64,000 bases of DNA from Megasphaera sp. AM44-1BH (GCF_003467125.1 NZ_QSFA01000003.1:1-64000), one strand, 5' to 3'; counted from the stretch's first letter, positions 1-9,777 are shown. Numbers and translations: made by a program. The notes: generated by a model not told the origin, from the sequence alone.

Positions 1-18
1 TTTTCTATTCGATTTGGT

Positions 19-47
19 TTGACGGACCGGGCCGTGTAGTCTATAAT
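19..47 (+). promoter_or_regulatory. Sigma-A-type promoter of tyrS
   Basis: A -35 box TTGACG (19-24) and a perfect -10 box TATAAT (42-47) are separated by exactly 17 bases. The transcript would start near base 54, leaving a leader of only about 37 nt before tyrS. That is too short for a T-box riboswitch. Confidence 0.85.
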
Positions 48-90
48 GAATAATTAGAACACAATCCTACGAAGATAAGGAGCCGATTCC

Positions 91-1347
91 ATGAATATTA
101 TTGACGAACTGACTTGGCGTGGAGCCATCAATCAGATGACAGAAGAAGAAAATCTCCGCAAATTGACTGACGAAAAGAAAATTTCTCTGTATTGCGGCGT
201 CGATCCTACTGGTGACAGTCTTCATATAGGACATCTTATTCCCTTTATGATGCTGAAACGGTTTGCCCTCCAGGGCCATCATCCGTATATCGTCATCGGC
301 GGCGGTACCGGTGCTATCGGCGATCCCAGCGGCCGTAAGACGGAACGCAAGCTGCAGACGATGGAAAAAATCCATGATAATGCCGAAAAATTGAAAGCCC
401 AGTTTACGCATCTTTTTGGCGATGATGAAAACATTACGTTCGTTAATAACTTTGACTGGCTGTCCAAAATCAGCCTTCTTGATTTTCTACGTGATTATGG
501 TAAGCTATTCCCAATTAATGTCATGCTCGCAAAAGAAGTCGTAGCCAGCCGTCTGGAAGCAGGTATTTCGTTTACGGAATTTACCTATCAGATTCTCCAG
601 GCTGTCGATTATGAACATCTGTACAGCAAATATGACGTACAGCTCCAGGTTGGCGGTGCGGATCAGTGGGGCAATATTACGGGCGGTATCGATATGATCC
701 GCAAGATGCATGGCGGCAATACACCGGTATATGCACTGACGATTCCGCTCATGCTCAAATCGGATGGCACAAAGTTCGGCAAGACCGCAGGCGGAGCTAT
801 CTGGCTTGATCCGGAAAAGACATCGCCCTTTGAATTCTATCAGTTCTGGCTTAATCAGGACGATGCCGATGTCGTCAAGTACCTCAAATACTTTACATTC
901 CTCGGCAAGGAAGAAATCGATGCTCTGGCGGAAGCCGTGGAAAAGGAACCGGAAAAACGTCTGGCCCAGCGCCGTCTGGCAGAAGAAGTTACCCGGTTCG
1001 TACATAGTGAACAGGCTCTCAAAGAAGCCCAGAACATCACAGAAGCCCTGTATCACGGCAGCATTGCAGACCTTACGGAACATGAACTGGAACAGGCCTT
1101 CGGCAAGATGCCGACTGTCGATGTGACGAACGAAGAAAAAGATGTTGTCAACTGGCTGGTTGATTCGACGATTTATTCGTCCAAACGGCAGGCCCGTGAA
1201 GATATCACCAATGGTGCTGTTACAATCAACGGCGTCAAAGTGACCAGCCTTGATGAAATCGTACGGCCTCACAAAAATTCGAACGGCAAGTATGTCATTG
1301 TCCGCAAAGGCAAGAAAAAATACACGCTGGCAAAAATCAGCAAATAA
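91..1347 (+). CDS. tyrS: Tyrosine--tRNA ligase
   Basis: Class I aminoacyl-tRNA synthetase that charges tRNA-Tyr with tyrosine in the cytosol. The 418-residue product carries the HIGH signature at residues 45-48, a KFGKT motif (the KMSKS equivalent) at about 228-232, and a C-terminal S4-like RNA-binding domain from about residue 350. Length is normal for the family. The ATG follows AAGGAG (76-81) at 9 nt spacing. The gene has its own promoter and no room for a T-box, so it is not controlled in the way many Bacillota tyrS genes are. It sits directly upstream of rpoB, where rplJ-rplL would usually be. Confidence 0.97.
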   Translation: MNIIDELTWRGAINQMTEEENLRKLTDEKKISLYCGVDPTGDSLHIGHLIPFMMLKRFALQGHHPYIVIGGGTGAIGDPSGRKTERKLQTMEKIHDNAEKLKAQFTHLFGDDENITFVNNFDWLSKISLLDFLRDYGKLFPINVMLAKEVVASRLEAGISFTEFTYQILQAVDYEHLYSKYDVQLQVGGADQWGNITGGIDMIRKMHGGNTPVYALTIPLMLKSDGTKFGKTAGGAIWLDPEKTSPFEFYQFWLNQDDADVVKYLKYFTFLGKEEIDALAEAVEKEPEKRLAQRRLAEEVTRFVHSEQALKEAQNITEALYHGSIADLTEHELEQAFGKMPTVDVTNEEKDVVNWLVDSTIYSSKRQAREDITNGAVTINGVKVTSLDEIVRPHKNSNGKYVIVRKGKKKYTLAKISK

Positions 1348-1375
1348 ACAGGATGAAAAAAATAAAAATTACATA

Positions 1376-1404
1376 TTGACGGAAGTGACTCCATGTGCTA
1401 TAAT
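1376..1404 (+). promoter_or_regulatory. Promoter of the rpoBC leader
   Basis: TTGACG (1376-1381) and TATAAT (1399-1404) are spaced by 17 bases. It lies immediately after the tyrS stop codon. Transcription would start near 1411 and run through a leader of about 180 nt before rpoB. Confidence 0.85.
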
Positions 1405-1410
1405 AACTCA

Positions 1411-1593
1411 TTGCAAAATGTTCAATTTGCGAGTATGCTATTTGTGAGATACATGGAGGAACTGCTTCCGGTTAACAAAAATTAAGCAAGGTTCAGTCTA
1501 TTCTTGATATGGAGCCTTGCTTTTTTGTCGCTTTTCGCAAGTTTCACACACTTTCATTGGTGGTTTAGTTTTTATAAGGGGTGAAGTAACAGC
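1411..1593 (+). promoter_or_regulatory. rpoBC leader with terminator/antiterminator alternatives
   Basis: This untranslated leader holds a strong intrinsic terminator (1484-1526) between the promoter and rpoB. The upstream segment 1459-1467 (GAACTGCTT) can pair with the left arm of that terminator, 1484-1494, forming 9 base pairs with a 2-nt bulge, which would prevent the terminator from forming. No second promoter is visible between 1527 and 1593. rpoBC expression from this promoter would therefore require read-through. The pairings are read from the sequence; the regulatory role is inferred. Confidence 0.6.
1484..1526 (+). terminator. Intrinsic terminator inside the rpoBC leader
   Basis: AAGCAAGGTTC (1484-1494) pairs with GAGCCTTGCTT (1512-1522) over 11 bp including one G-T pair, and the 3' arm runs into six T residues (1521-1526). 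It lies 67 bases before the rpoB start codon, which makes it an attenuator rather than a gene-end terminator. Confidence 0.8.
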
Positions 1594-4500
1594 ATGTTCA
1601 AACCTGTACAAGTTGGGAAAAGGACCCGCTATACGTATGCGAAAATCAACGAAGTCTTGAAGATGCCCCATTTGCTGGATTTACAGATTAAATCCTACGA
1701 ATGGTTCTTAGAAAAGGGACTCAAAGACATATTCAGGGATATTTCGCCGATTGAAGACGCTGCGGGGAATTTATCCTTATCTTTTGAAGATTTTAAATTA
1801 GGGGAACCGAAGTACGATATCCGTGAATGCAAGGAACGGGATACGACATATGCCGCACCGCTCCGCGTCCAGATCCGTCTCGTCAACCATGTGACCGGCG
1901 AAATCAAGGACCAGGAAGTATTCATGGGCGACTTCCCGCTGATTACTGATACAGGTACGTTTATTATTAACGGCGCAGAACGTGTTATTGTCAGCCAGCT
2001 TGTCCGCTCACCAGGTGTGTACTATGGCCGTGAAATCGACCCCATGGGCATCCGTCTGTACAATTCGACGGTCATCCCGAACCGCGGTGCCTGGATTGAA
2101 CTGGAAACCGATGCCAATGATATCGTCTATGCCCGTATTGACCGTAACCGTAAGATTCCCGTGACGGTACTTATCCGCGCTCTTGGCTGGTCCACTAACG
2201 CCGATATCCTCGATCTTTTCTATGATGATAAACGCCTCAAAGCTACGTTTGAAAAGGATACGACAGAATCTCAGGATGAAGCTCTTGTAGAAATCTACAA
2301 GAAACTCCGTCCCGGTGAACCGCCGACAGTAGAAAGTGCCCGCAATCTTTTCGAAGGGTTGTTCTTTGACTCCCGCCGCTATGATATGGCCCGCGTAGGC
2401 CGCTATAAAGCCGGTAAGAAACTGGGCTGGGAACGCCGACTTTTTGGCCAGACACTCCACGAACCGATTGTCAATCCGGAAACAGGGGAAATCATTGTCG
2501 ATGCCCATACGACTATTGGTTCACAGGAAGTTGAAAAAATCCGTGAAAGTGGCGTTTTCCACCGCGAAATTGCGGAAGATGCCCCGGCTGGCGATGGCGG
2601 CGGCCTCGTCGAAGCCTTTGTTGAAAAACAGGATGGTTCCGTATATAAGATTATCTGCAACAATAGCAATCTCCCGTATGAACATCGTACGATTACCAGA
2701 GAAGATATTATCGCCAATATCGATTATCTCCTCAATCTGATGGATGGGTTCGGCACTGTCGATGATATCGACCATCTGGGCAACCGCCGTCTGCGCTGCG
2801 TCGGAGAATTGCTGCAGAACCAGTTCCGTATCGGCCTTACCCGTATGGAACGGGTAGTCCGTGAACGCATGACTATCCAGGATTCGGAACAGATTACGCC
2901 GCAAGTATTGATTAATATCCGGCCTGTCGTAGCCGCTATTAAAGAATTCTTTGGTTCCAGCCAGCTGTCCCAGTTCATGGACCAGACGAATCCTCTGGCT
3001 GAACTGACACATAAACGCCGTCTGAGCGCCCTTGGCCCTGGCGGTTTGTCCCGTGAACGCGCAGGCTTTGAAGTCCGCGACGTTCATCATTCCCATTACG
3101 GCCGTATGTGCCCGGTAGAAACACCAGAAGGTCCGAACATCGGTCTGATTTCCTCACTGGCCTGCTTCGGCAAGGTTAATGAATTTGGTTTCATCGAAGC
3201 ACCATACCGCCGTGTAGATAAAGAAACACATGTCGTTACCGACGATGTACACTATATTACAGCTGATGAAGAAGAACAGTATATCATTGCACAGGCTAAT
3301 GAACCGCTGACGGAAGACGGTCATTTCGTACACGAACGTGTTGCCTGCCGTCATGGTGAAGATACTCGTGAATTCCGTGCCGAACGGGTCGATTTCATGG
3401 ACGTATCGCCTAAGGAAGTTGTATCCGTTGGTACGTCTATGATTCCGTTCCTGGAAAACGATGATGCGAACCGTGCCCTCATGGGTGCCAACATGCAGCG
3501 TCAGGCTGTACCGCTCCTCCGTACCCAGGCACCGCTCGTCGGGACGGGGATGGAATATAAAGCCGCCTGCGACTCCGGCGTCTGCATCCTGGCCAAACAT
3601 GCCGGTGTCATCAAACGGGTTACGGGTGATGAAATCATCGTCAGCACCGACAGCGGTACGGAAGACAAATATCGTCTGATCAAGTTCGTCCGTTCCAACC
3701 AGAGTACATGTATCAACCAGCGCCCCCTCGTCTATAAAGGCGAACACGTAGAAGAAGGCCAGGTACTGGCTGATGGCATGGCTACGGATGGCGGCGAACT
3801 GGCTCTTGGTTACAATATCCTCGTTGCGTATATGCCCTGGGAAGGCTATAACTACGAAGATGCGGTTCTTCTGAGCGAAGATCTGCCAAAGAACGATTTA
3901 TATACATCTATCCACATTGAAGAATACGAATGCGATGCCCGCGATACCAAACTGGGTTCCGAAGAAATTACCCGTGAAATACCGAATGTCAGTGAAGACA
4001 GCACGAAGAATCTTGATGAAGACGGTATCATCATGGTCGGTGCCGATGTATTCCCGGGAGACGTCCTGGTAGGTAAGGTCACGCCGAAAGGTGAAACCGA
4101 ACTGACACCGGAAGAACGGCTCCTGCGCGCTATTTTCGGCGACAAGGAACGGGAAGTCCGCGATACGTCGCTGCGTGTACCTCATGGCGAATCTGGTAAG
4201 ATTGTGGATGTACGGATTTTCTCCCGTGAAAATAACGATGAACTGCCGCCAGGCGTCAACCGCCTCGTCCGCGTATACATTGCCCAGAAACGTAAGATCC
4301 ATGAAGGGGACAAGATGTCCGGCCGTCACGGCAATAAAGGTGTCGTTTCCCGCGTCATGCGTCAGGAAGATATGCCTTTCCTGCCAGATGGCACACCGGT
4401 ACAGATCGTACTGAATCCGTTAGGCGTACCGTCCCGAATGAATATCGGACAGGTATTGGAAACTCATCTGGGCTGGGCTATGCATGAACTGGGACTGCAG

Positions 4501-5346
4501 ATTAAAGCCATGGATCCGACACTGGAAGGCAAACTGCGTGCTGCCGGCTATGATTATGATAAATACGGCATGCCGAAACCGGATAAAGCCGGTATCCACA
4601 TTGCTACGCCGGTATTTGATGGTGCTCATGCAGAAGACGTGTTTGAAGCCCTGAAATTGACCGGTCTTCCTGAAGATGGGAAATCCGTCCTCTATGATGG
4701 ACGTACAGGGGAACCGATGGACCGCCGCGTTACCGTCGGTTACACATACTTCCTCAAACTGCATCACCTCGTCGATGATAAGATCCATGCCCGTTCGACC
4801 GGCCCGTACTCTCTGGTTACCCAGCAGCCTCTTGGTGGTAAAGCACAGTTCGGTGGCCAGCGTTTCGGGGAAATGGAAGTCTGGGCTCTTGAAGCCTATG
4901 GTGCTGCCTATACCTTGCAGGAAATGCTGACCGTCAAGTCTGACGATGTCGTTGGCCGTGTCAAGGCTTATGAAAAGATTGTCAAAGGCGAAAACATTCC
5001 GGAACCGGGTGTTCCCGAATCATTCAAAGTACTGCTGAAAGAATTGCAGGCTATTGGTCTGGATGTCCAGATCCTCAATGAAGACGGAGATGAAGTCGTC
5101 ATCAAGGAACTGGATGATGAAGACGATGTCGAACCGGAACAGAATGATGATCTGCGCCGCGTCATGGAAGGGGAACATGAAGGAGAAAATAATGCTCCGA
5201 CGGAAGCTCCTGCCGATGATGCAGCCGATACCAGCGATGATGAATATGTCAATGCCGGTGAAGAAGATGACATCATGAGTGGCATGACGTATGAAACCGT
5301 CCCGGGAGAAGATAGCACGGATGATGAAACTAATGAAGATGAATAA
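1594..5346 (+). CDS. rpoB: DNA-directed RNA polymerase subunit beta
   Basis: Beta subunit of RNA polymerase, forming with beta' the catalytic cleft. The 1250-residue protein contains the rifampicin-binding cluster near residues 455-485 (SQLSQFMDQTNPLAE, HKRRLSALGPGG) in wild-type form, and the conserved active-site segment GDKMSGRHGNKG near 905. The ATG has the Shine-Dalgarno AAGGGGTGA upstream. Residues from about 1168 to the end form a very acidic, low-complexity tail rich in Asp and Glu. rpoC follows after 29 nt, so the two are co-transcribed. rplK-rplA-rplJ-rplL, the usual upstream partners, are absent here. Confidence 0.99.
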   Translation: MFKPVQVGKRTRYTYAKINEVLKMPHLLDLQIKSYEWFLEKGLKDIFRDISPIEDAAGNLSLSFEDFKLGEPKYDIRECKERDTTYAAPLRVQIRLVNHVTGEIKDQEVFMGDFPLITDTGTFIINGAERVIVSQLVRSPGVYYGREIDPMGIRLYNSTVIPNRGAWIELETDANDIVYARIDRNRKIPVTVLIRALGWSTNADILDLFYDDKRLKATFEKDTTESQDEALVEIYKKLRPGEPPTVESARNLFEGLFFDSRRYDMARVGRYKAGKKLGWERRLFGQTLHEPIVNPETGEIIVDAHTTIGSQEVEKIRESGVFHREIAEDAPAGDGGGLVEAFVEKQDGSVYKIICNNSNLPYEHRTITREDIIANIDYLLNLMDGFGTVDDIDHLGNRRLRCVGELLQNQFRIGLTRMERVVRERMTIQDSEQITPQVLINIRPVVAAIKEFFGSSQLSQFMDQTNPLAELTHKRRLSALGPGGLSRERAGFEVRDVHHSHYGRMCPVETPEGPNIGLISSLACFGKVNEFGFIEAPYRRVDKETHVVTDDVHYITADEEEQYIIAQANEPLTEDGHFVHERVACRHGEDTREFRAERVDFMDVSPKEVVSVGTSMIPFLENDDANRALMGANMQRQAVPLLRTQAPLVGTGMEYKAACDSGVCILAKHAGVIKRVTGDEIIVSTDSGTEDKYRLIKFVRSNQSTCINQRPLVYKGEHVEEGQVLADGMATDGGELALGYNILVAYMPWEGYNYEDAVLLSEDLPKNDLYTSIHIEEYECDARDTKLGSEEITREIPNVSEDSTKNLDEDGIIMVGADVFPGDVLVGKVTPKGETELTPEERLLRAIFGDKEREVRDTSLRVPHGESGKIVDVRIFSRENNDELPPGVNRLVRVYIAQKRKIHEGDKMSGRHGNKGVVSRVMRQEDMPFLPDGTPVQIVLNPLGVPSRMNIGQVLETHLGWAMHELGLQIKAMDPTLEGKLRAAGYDYDKYGMPKPDKAGIHIATPVFDGAHAEDVFEALKLTGLPEDGKSVLYDGRTGEPMDRRVTVGYTYFLKLHHLVDDKIHARSTGPYSLVTQQPLGGKAQFGGQRFGEMEVWALEAYGAAYTLQEMLTVKSDDVVGRVKAYEKIVKGENIPEPGVPESFKVLLKELQAIGLDVQILNEDGDEVVIKELDDEDDVEPEQNDDLRRVMEGEHEGENNAPTEAPADDAADTSDDEYVNAGEEDDIMSGMTYETVPGEDSTDDETNEDE

Positions 5347-5375
5347 TTGTCACTATAGAGAAGGGAGCGGTATTT

Positions 5376-8300
5376 GTGCTGGATGTGAATGAATTTGATT
5401 CAATGCGGATTGGTCTGGCATCACCGGAAAAAATCCTGGAATGGTCTCATGGCGAAGTCAAAAAGCCGGAAACAATCAATTACCGTACGCTGAAACCGGA
5501 ACGGGACGGCCTGTTTTGCGAACGCATCTTTGGGCCGACCAAGGACTGGGAATGCCATTGCGGCAAATATAAACGTATTCGTTATAAAGGTGTCGTCTGC
5601 GACCGTTGCGGCGTTGAAGTAACCCGCGCCAAAGTCCGTCGCGAACGGATGGGTCATATCAAATTGGCTACGCCGGTTTCTCATATTTGGTATTTTAAAG
5701 GTATTCCGAGCCGGATGGGCCTGATTCTCGATATCTCGCCCCGTTCTCTGGAAAAAGTACTGTATTTCGCTTCCTTTATCGTTCTCGACCCGGGCGATAC
5801 GCCGCTGGTCAAGAAACAACTGCTGACTGAAACGGAATATCGCCAGTATCTGGATATGTATGGCGATAAATTCCGCGTTGGCATGGGAGCTGCTGCTGTC
5901 AAAGAACTCCTTCAGGAACTGGATCTGGATCAGCTCGATAAGGATTTGCGGGAAGAATTGCGCGATTCGTCCGGTCAGCGCCGTGTCCGTGCTATCCGCC
6001 GTCTGGAAGTCGTAGAAGCATTCCGCCATTCCGGAAATAAACCGGAATGGATGATTATGGATGTCATCCCGGTCATTCCGCCGGAACTGCGCCCGATGGT
6101 ACAGCTCGATGGCGGCCGGTTTGCTACATCGGACCTGAACGATCTTTACCGCCGTGTCATCAACCGTAATAACCGTCTGAGCCGTCTGTTGGAACTGGGG
6201 GCGCCGGATATTATCGTCCGTAATGAAAAGCGTATGCTCCAGGAAGCCGTCGATGCGCTTATCGACAATGGCCGCCGCGGCCGTCCTGTTACCGGCCCGG
6301 GCAATCGTCCTCTCAAATCTCTTTCGGATATGCTGAAAGGGAAACAGGGCCGTTTCCGTCAGAACCTCCTCGGTAAACGTGTTGACTATTCCGGCCGTTC
6401 CGTTATTGTTGTCGGACCGGAACTGAAAATGCATCAGTGCGGTTTGCCGAAGGAAATGGCACTGGAACTGTTCAAGCCTTTCGTCATGAAGAAACTCGTG
6501 GAAAAAGGCATTGCTACCAATATCAAAAATGCCAAGAAGAAAGTCGAACGGGTCAGCAACGAAGTATGGGATGTCCTCGAAGATGTCATCAAGGAACATC
6601 CGGTTCTCCTCAACCGCGCCCCGACGCTTCATCGTCTGGGTATCCAGGCTTTTGAACCGATTCTCTGGGAAGGACGGGCTATCAAACTGCATCCGCTGGT
6701 CTGCACGGCATTCAATGCTGACTTCGATGGGGACCAGATGGCCTGCCACCTGCCCCTTTCTGTGGAAGCCCAGTCGGAAGCCCGTACGCTCATGTTATCG
6801 GCACACAACATCCTGGCTCCGAAAGATGGCAAGCCTGTTGCCGTTCCGACACAGGACATGGTTCTTGGTGCTTACTATCTGACTCTGGTCAAACCGGCTG
6901 CCAAAGGCGAAGGCAAAATTTTCTCCAATTATGATGAAGTCATGCTGGCTTATGATGCCAAGGCCATTGATATCGAAGCACTCATCAAAGTCCGGATTCC
7001 GGGCCATGGCCTGATTGAAACGACGGCTGGTAAACTGTTATACAACTATCAGATTTATGAACCACTGCGTTTGTTCCATACGGACAAAGTCATGGTATTC
7101 ACCAATCCGGAAGATACGGTATTTGCGTATGAAAATGGCCTCATCGATACGACACATTTTGTCAAGATCAAGGATAGTGAAGGCCGTATCCTGGATTACG
7201 GTTTTTCCGCCCTTAAAGAAAAATTTGGCGTCGATCTCCTGAAAACCCGGCCGCTTCCGGCGCGTAAAGTGGATAAAGAAGCTGTTGCGGAATTCAAGAA
7301 AGATAAAGAATACGTCGATGTCAACTGCCTCGGCGTTCTCATGAACAAAAAGCAGATAGGCAAACTCGTCGATGCCTGCTTCCATCTCGTAGGTAACACG
7401 AAGACAGCCGAACTGCTGGATAACATCAAGGCAATCGGATATCATTATGCACGTCAGGCCGGCATGTCTATCGCTATTTCGGATATTCAGATCCCGGCTG
7501 AAAAATGGGATATCCTTGATGCCGCTGACAAGCAGGTACAGAATGTATCCAAGATGTACCTACGCGGTCTTATTACGGAAGACGAACGGTATCGCAAGAC
7601 CTGCTCCATCTGGGAAAAGGCAACCGACGACGTTACGGAAGTCATGATGGATAACATGGACCCGTTCAATTCTATCTTCATGATGGCTGACTCCGGTGCC
7701 CGTGGTAATAAACAGCAGATCCGTCAGGTCGCCGGTATGCGTGGCCTGATGGCTGACCCGTCCGGACGTATCATCGACTTGCCTATTAAGGCGAACTTCC
7801 GTGAAGGCTTGTCCGTATTGGATTACTTCACATCATCCCATGGCGCCCGTAAAGGTCTGGCCGATACGGCATTGCGTACAGCTGACTCGGGTTATCTGAC
7901 CCGTCGTCTTGTCGATGTTTCCCAGGATGTCATCGTCCGTGAAGAAGACTGCGATGTCTTTGGTATCGATCTGGTGCGTGAACGGGCCCGTCTGGCTGGT
8001 TCCACCCGTCAGGCTGTCGCCCTCATGGCAGATAAGATTATCGGCCGTGTACTGGCTGCTGATATCATCGATGCTGGTACCGGAGAAGTCATTCTGCCGG
8101 AAGGACACGTCCTCACCACAGACGATATGGATGAACTCGTTGCTCATAAAGTACCTAAGTTATCTCTCCATGGCAGCCAGCTCGACATCAATGATGATAT
8201 GAATCACACCAATGTCATTGAAAATGTCTATCTTGGTGCGCCGGAAGAAAGCATCCGTGCTTCCCTGCGCCAGGCTATGATTGAAAATATGCTCGGCAAA

Positions 8301-9623
8301 TCTGTCGAAGAAGCCGTCATCGACTCCTGTGGCACAGAAATATGCCCGGCTGGCACTCCGCTCACAGAAGATGCAATCGACCGCATCCTGAGCAGTGATG
8401 TCACGGAAGTAAAAGTACGTAACAACGATATCCGTGGCGTCTATGTCACAGCCATCGTAGAAGGTAATGGCATTATCGAACCGCTGGAAGACCGGATTGA
8501 AGGCCGTACGGCAGCGGAAACACTGATCAACAAAGATACAGGCGAAGTCATCGTGCCGCTTAACGAAGAAATCATGGCAGACCAGGCGAAGGAAATTGCC
8601 AAGTATTATGATAAAGTCAAGATCCGCAGCGTCCTGACCTGCCGCAGCCGCTATGGCGTATGCGCTAAATGCTACGGACGCGACCTGGGTACCGGCGGCA
8701 AGGTCAACGTCGGCGAATCGGTTGGTACTATCGCAGCCCAATCCATCGGTGAACCGGGCACGCAGCTGACTATGCGTACATTCCATACTGGTGGCGTTGC
8801 TTCTGCTGGTGATATCACACAAGGTCTGCCCCGTGTCGAAGAATTGTTTGAAGCCCGTAAGCCGAAAGGCAATGCTATTATTACGGAAATCGACGGCACC
8901 GTTTCCATTACGGAAAAAGAAGATCATCATGATATCAACATCGTTCATGTCCTTTCCAAAGATGGGGAAGAACGGAGCTACACGATTCCCTTCGGTTCCC
9001 ACCTGGTTGTTCATGAAGGAGATGTCATCGAAAAGGGCAGCCGTATTACGTCCGGGTCCATCAATCCTCACGATATCCTGCGTATCCAGGGAGTAGAAGC
9101 AACCCAGCGGTACCTCGTATATGAAGTACAGAAAGTTTATAAGTCCCAGGGCGTTGGCATCAACGATAAACACATCGAAGTCATCGTGCGCCAGATGCTG
9201 CGCAAGATTAAGATTGAAGATGCTGGCGATGCCGATGTATTGCCGGGCGATTATATCGACGTCAATGTCTTTGAAGACATGAACAAGCGCATCGAAGCAA
9301 ATGGTGGCAAACCGGCTATGGGCAAGCCTATGCTGCTGGGCATTACCAAAGCAGCTCTGGCTACGGATTCTTTCCTGTCGGCCGCTTCTTTCCAGGAAAC
9401 GACACGCGTCCTTACCGATGCAGCCATCAAAGGTAAGATCGATCCGCTTCTCGGCCTCAAGGAAAATGTCATCATTGGCAAGTTGATCCCTGCCGGTACA
9501 GGCATGAGCCGGTACCGCAAGGTAAAAGTTGTCAAGACGGTTCCTACTGTGGAATACGAAGATGAAGATGGCAATCCCATTGACATCCAGCCAGAAGATA
9601 CCACACCGGAAGCCGGACATTAA
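5376..9623 (+). CDS. rpoC: DNA-directed RNA polymerase subunit beta'
   Basis: Largest RNA polymerase subunit; it holds the catalytic magnesium with the NADFDGDQM motif at residues 447-455 (Asp 449, 451, 453). The N-terminal zinc ribbon is C60-x-C62...C75-x2-C78, and the second zinc site is C859 with C1089, C1096 and C1099. The 1415-residue length is normal for an undivided bacterial beta'. The start is GTG, preceded by GAAGGGAG. A strong terminator directly after the stop codon ends the rpoBC unit. Confidence 0.99.
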   Translation: MLDVNEFDSMRIGLASPEKILEWSHGEVKKPETINYRTLKPERDGLFCERIFGPTKDWECHCGKYKRIRYKGVVCDRCGVEVTRAKVRRERMGHIKLATPVSHIWYFKGIPSRMGLILDISPRSLEKVLYFASFIVLDPGDTPLVKKQLLTETEYRQYLDMYGDKFRVGMGAAAVKELLQELDLDQLDKDLREELRDSSGQRRVRAIRRLEVVEAFRHSGNKPEWMIMDVIPVIPPELRPMVQLDGGRFATSDLNDLYRRVINRNNRLSRLLELGAPDIIVRNEKRMLQEAVDALIDNGRRGRPVTGPGNRPLKSLSDMLKGKQGRFRQNLLGKRVDYSGRSVIVVGPELKMHQCGLPKEMALELFKPFVMKKLVEKGIATNIKNAKKKVERVSNEVWDVLEDVIKEHPVLLNRAPTLHRLGIQAFEPILWEGRAIKLHPLVCTAFNADFDGDQMACHLPLSVEAQSEARTLMLSAHNILAPKDGKPVAVPTQDMVLGAYYLTLVKPAAKGEGKIFSNYDEVMLAYDAKAIDIEALIKVRIPGHGLIETTAGKLLYNYQIYEPLRLFHTDKVMVFTNPEDTVFAYENGLIDTTHFVKIKDSEGRILDYGFSALKEKFGVDLLKTRPLPARKVDKEAVAEFKKDKEYVDVNCLGVLMNKKQIGKLVDACFHLVGNTKTAELLDNIKAIGYHYARQAGMSIAISDIQIPAEKWDILDAADKQVQNVSKMYLRGLITEDERYRKTCSIWEKATDDVTEVMMDNMDPFNSIFMMADSGARGNKQQIRQVAGMRGLMADPSGRIIDLPIKANFREGLSVLDYFTSSHGARKGLADTALRTADSGYLTRRLVDVSQDVIVREEDCDVFGIDLVRERARLAGSTRQAVALMADKIIGRVLAADIIDAGTGEVILPEGHVLTTDDMDELVAHKVPKLSLHGSQLDINDDMNHTNVIENVYLGAPEESIRASLRQAMIENMLGKSVEEAVIDSCGTEICPAGTPLTEDAIDRILSSDVTEVKVRNNDIRGVYVTAIVEGNGIIEPLEDRIEGRTAAETLINKDTGEVIVPLNEEIMADQAKEIAKYYDKVKIRSVLTCRSRYGVCAKCYGRDLGTGGKVNVGESVGTIAAQSIGEPGTQLTMRTFHTGGVASAGDITQGLPRVEELFEARKPKGNAIITEIDGTVSITEKEDHHDINIVHVLSKDGEERSYTIPFGSHLVVHEGDVIEKGSRITSGSINPHDILRIQGVEATQRYLVYEVQKVYKSQGVGINDKHIEVIVRQMLRKIKIEDAGDADVLPGDYIDVNVFEDMNKRIEANGGKPAMGKPMLLGITKAALATDSFLSAASFQETTRVLTDAAIKGKIDPLLGLKENVIIGKLIPAGTGMSRYRKVKVVKTVPTVEYEDEDGNPIDIQPEDTTPEAGH

Positions 9624-9631
9624 GATCATAT

Positions 9632-9682
9632 AAAAAAACATCACATGAAGAATAATCAACGTCTTCATGTGATGTTTTTTTT
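9632..9682 (+). terminator. Intrinsic terminator after rpoC
   Basis: AACATCACATGAAG pairs with CTTCATGTGATGTT around a short loop, with an A-run on the left and eight T residues on the right. The symmetry means it could act in both directions. It lies 8 bases after the rpoC stop codon. Confidence 0.92.
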
Positions 9683-9777
9683 ACCCCGTTTTACGCAAGC
9701 TATATATACCAGATGGCATAATTATTGAACCACACGGCACTGTGTAATAATAGATGGCTTATTTTACGAAAAATACA

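Noticed and set aside
1381..1470. An inverted repeat pairing GGAAGTGACTCCATG with a segment at 1453-1470
   Set aside because: The left arm lies inside the promoter and is not in the predicted transcript; a DNA-level operator role has no other support.
1348..1593. A tRNA-like or T-box element between tyrS and rpoB
   Set aside because: No T-box sequence or specifier stem is visible; the structures present are explained by a simple terminator and its alternative pairing.
8160..9668. A 502-residue open frame on the minus strand opposite rpoC
   Set aside because: It mirrors the codon bias of rpoC, has no ribosome binding site, and matches no family. Similar long antisense frames over tuf (13180-14646), rny (45625-47124), rpoC (5421-6749) and YgiQ (38150-39343) were rejected for the same reason.
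9725..9753. A second promoter upstream of the str operon (TTGAAC and TAATAG)
   Set aside because: Both boxes are weaker than the TTGACA-TAAAAT pair at 9778-9806, and the latter explains the operon.
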